Positions 12,904 to 13,545 of a DNA stretch of 13,545 bases are shown here, in pieces. The translations under genes were made by a program, and so were the position numbers. Location: NCBI GenBank assembly GCA_035353335.1, contig DAOPZJ010000041.1:1-13545 (forward strand), in the 5' to 3' direction. This stretch comes from Oscillospiraceae bacterium (GTDB lineage: Bacteria > Bacillota > Clostridia > Oscillospirales > JAKOTC01). The notes under the pieces are model-generated. The model did no database searches. It was not told where the DNA came from and was given only the letters and a program-made list of their open reading frames with translations. Each line of letters begins with the position of its first letter. The stretch's first letter is position 1.

Positions 12904-13545
12904 CTACCCGTTTATCAATCTTTCAAAATCTTTTTCGTACCTTTCCGTGGCTTCGTCGGCCAACGGGAAGGTCGATTTTTTGAGCAGGAAATAGGTTTTC
13001 AATTTGGGCTCGGTGCCCGACGGGCGCACAATCACACGGGTGCCGTCCTCGAACAGATAAGAGAGCACATCGGATGATTCCATGTCGGTCGTGCGGGTCT
13101 TGCGGGTTCTGAAATCGGTTTCTACGCCCGAAAGATAATCGGTCATACCGACGACTTTTTCACCGCCCGCTTCCTTGAGCGGTTCTGTGCGCAGCCGTTT
13201 CATGATGGCCGCCATCGTGTCCATGCCGTCGACACCTTCGAAGACATACGCTTTTTGCTTGCTGCGGTAGCAGCCATACTGCGCATAAAGCTCTGCAAGA
13301 CGGTCGAGCAGGTCTTTGCCCTGTTTTTTATAAAAAGCCGCCATTTCGCAGACGAACATCGTCGATACGACCGCGTCCTTATCGCGCACATGGGAGCCGA
13401 TGGTGTAGCCGTAGCTCTCCTCAAAGCCCATCAAAAAACGGTCCGCTTCGCCGCGCGATTCCATCTCGCTTGCGACGCCGCAGATGTATTTGAATCCGGT
13501 GAAGACGTTTCGGATTTCAACACCGTAATGCGCGCCGATCGCGTC
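12904..13545 (-). CDS. Phosphoglucomutase/phosphomannomutase, C-terminal part (truncated by window edge)
   Basis: The last 213 residues of an alpha-D-phosphohexomutase, which interconverts glucose-1-P and glucose-6-P (or the mannose equivalents) and feeds cell-envelope sugar synthesis. The reading frame runs open to the window edge through DAIGAHYGVEIRNVFTGFKYI, so the internal Met at 13464 is not the start. Seen: VFTGFKYI, the sugar-binding loop GFEESYGY followed by VRDKDAV (domain 3), and the C-terminal phosphate-binding loop VRPSGTEPKLKTYFLL (domain 4). The catalytic Ser and metal loops lie outside the window. The pattern best fits PgcA-type enzymes of Firmicutes rather than GlmM, but this is a judgement from the visible third. 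A terminator lies downstream at 12832-12866. Confidence 0.93.
   Translation of the reverse strand, partial: DAIGAHYGVEIRNVFTGFKYICGVASEMESRGEADRFLMGFEESYGYTIGSHVRDKDAVVSTMFVCEMAAFYKKQGKDLLDRLAELYAQYGCYRSKQKAYVFEGVDGMDTMAAIMKRLRTEPLKEAGGEKVVGMTDYLSGVETDFRTRKTRTTDMESSDVLSYLFEDGTRVIVRPSGTEPKLKTYFLLKKSTFPLADEATERYEKDFERLING

Overview
The window looks like a chromosomal segment of an uncultured or little-studied Clostridia-type Firmicute (Bacillota) of moderate GC content. The reasons are a Firmicute-style L10 leader in front of rplJ, strong sigma-A promoters (TTGACA, 17-bp spacer, TATATT or TAAAAT), strong AAAGGAGG-like ribosome binding sites, several TTG starts, three lipoproteins with Gram-positive-type signal peptides, and a YtrA-type GntR regulator heading an ABC operon. 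No rRNA, tRNA, CRISPR array, transposase or phage gene was seen.

Layout. (1) 38-835, minus: a sugar phosphate isomerase/epimerase-type TIM barrel with its own promoter. (2) 1007-5945, plus: an operon of a YtrA-like GntR regulator, a solute-binding-protein-like lipoprotein (SBP-lipoprotein A), an ABC ATPase, and an ABC-2-type permease with a large C-terminal domain. (3) 5961-7197, plus: promoter, L10 leader with attenuator, rplJ, rplL and terminator. (4) 7208-7298: a MITE- or REP-like intergenic inverted repeat. (5) 7382-8611, plus: a uroporphyrinogen-decarboxylase/corrinoid-methyltransferase-superfamily protein. (6) 11952-8624, minus: a promoter-operator followed by two more lipoproteins, C then B, both paralogues of A. 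(7) 12002-12776, plus: an MgtC/SapB-family membrane protein. (8) 12904-13545, minus: the C-terminal part of a phosphoglucomutase/phosphomannomutase, cut by the window edge.

The most interesting content is a probable two-unit regulon. The promoter of the GntR-lipoprotein-ABC operon (1007-1061) and the promoter of the B/C lipoprotein unit (11899-11952, minus strand, about 10.9 kb away) have identical -35 and -10 boxes, the same 17-bp spacer length, and a CTGTA-N13-TACAG operator placed 2 bp after the -10 box. The three lipoproteins are about 500 aa each and share a Cys-22 lipobox, a conserved GSEQNYLDC core and an aromatic C-terminal tail. No importer permease is nearby; the only ABC transporter present is of the GntR-controlled ABC-2 (Ytr-like) type usually associated with cell-envelope or antibiotic stress. 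I infer a YtrA-controlled envelope system in which a family of SBP-like lipoproteins works with, or is co-induced with, an ABC-2 transporter that has its own extracytoplasmic domain. The ligand and physiological role cannot be read from the sequence.

rplJ-rplL is separated from its usual neighbours (rplK-rplA upstream, rpoB downstream). Its promoter starts 15 bp after the ABC permease stop, so the L10 attenuator may also end transcripts coming through from the ABC operon.
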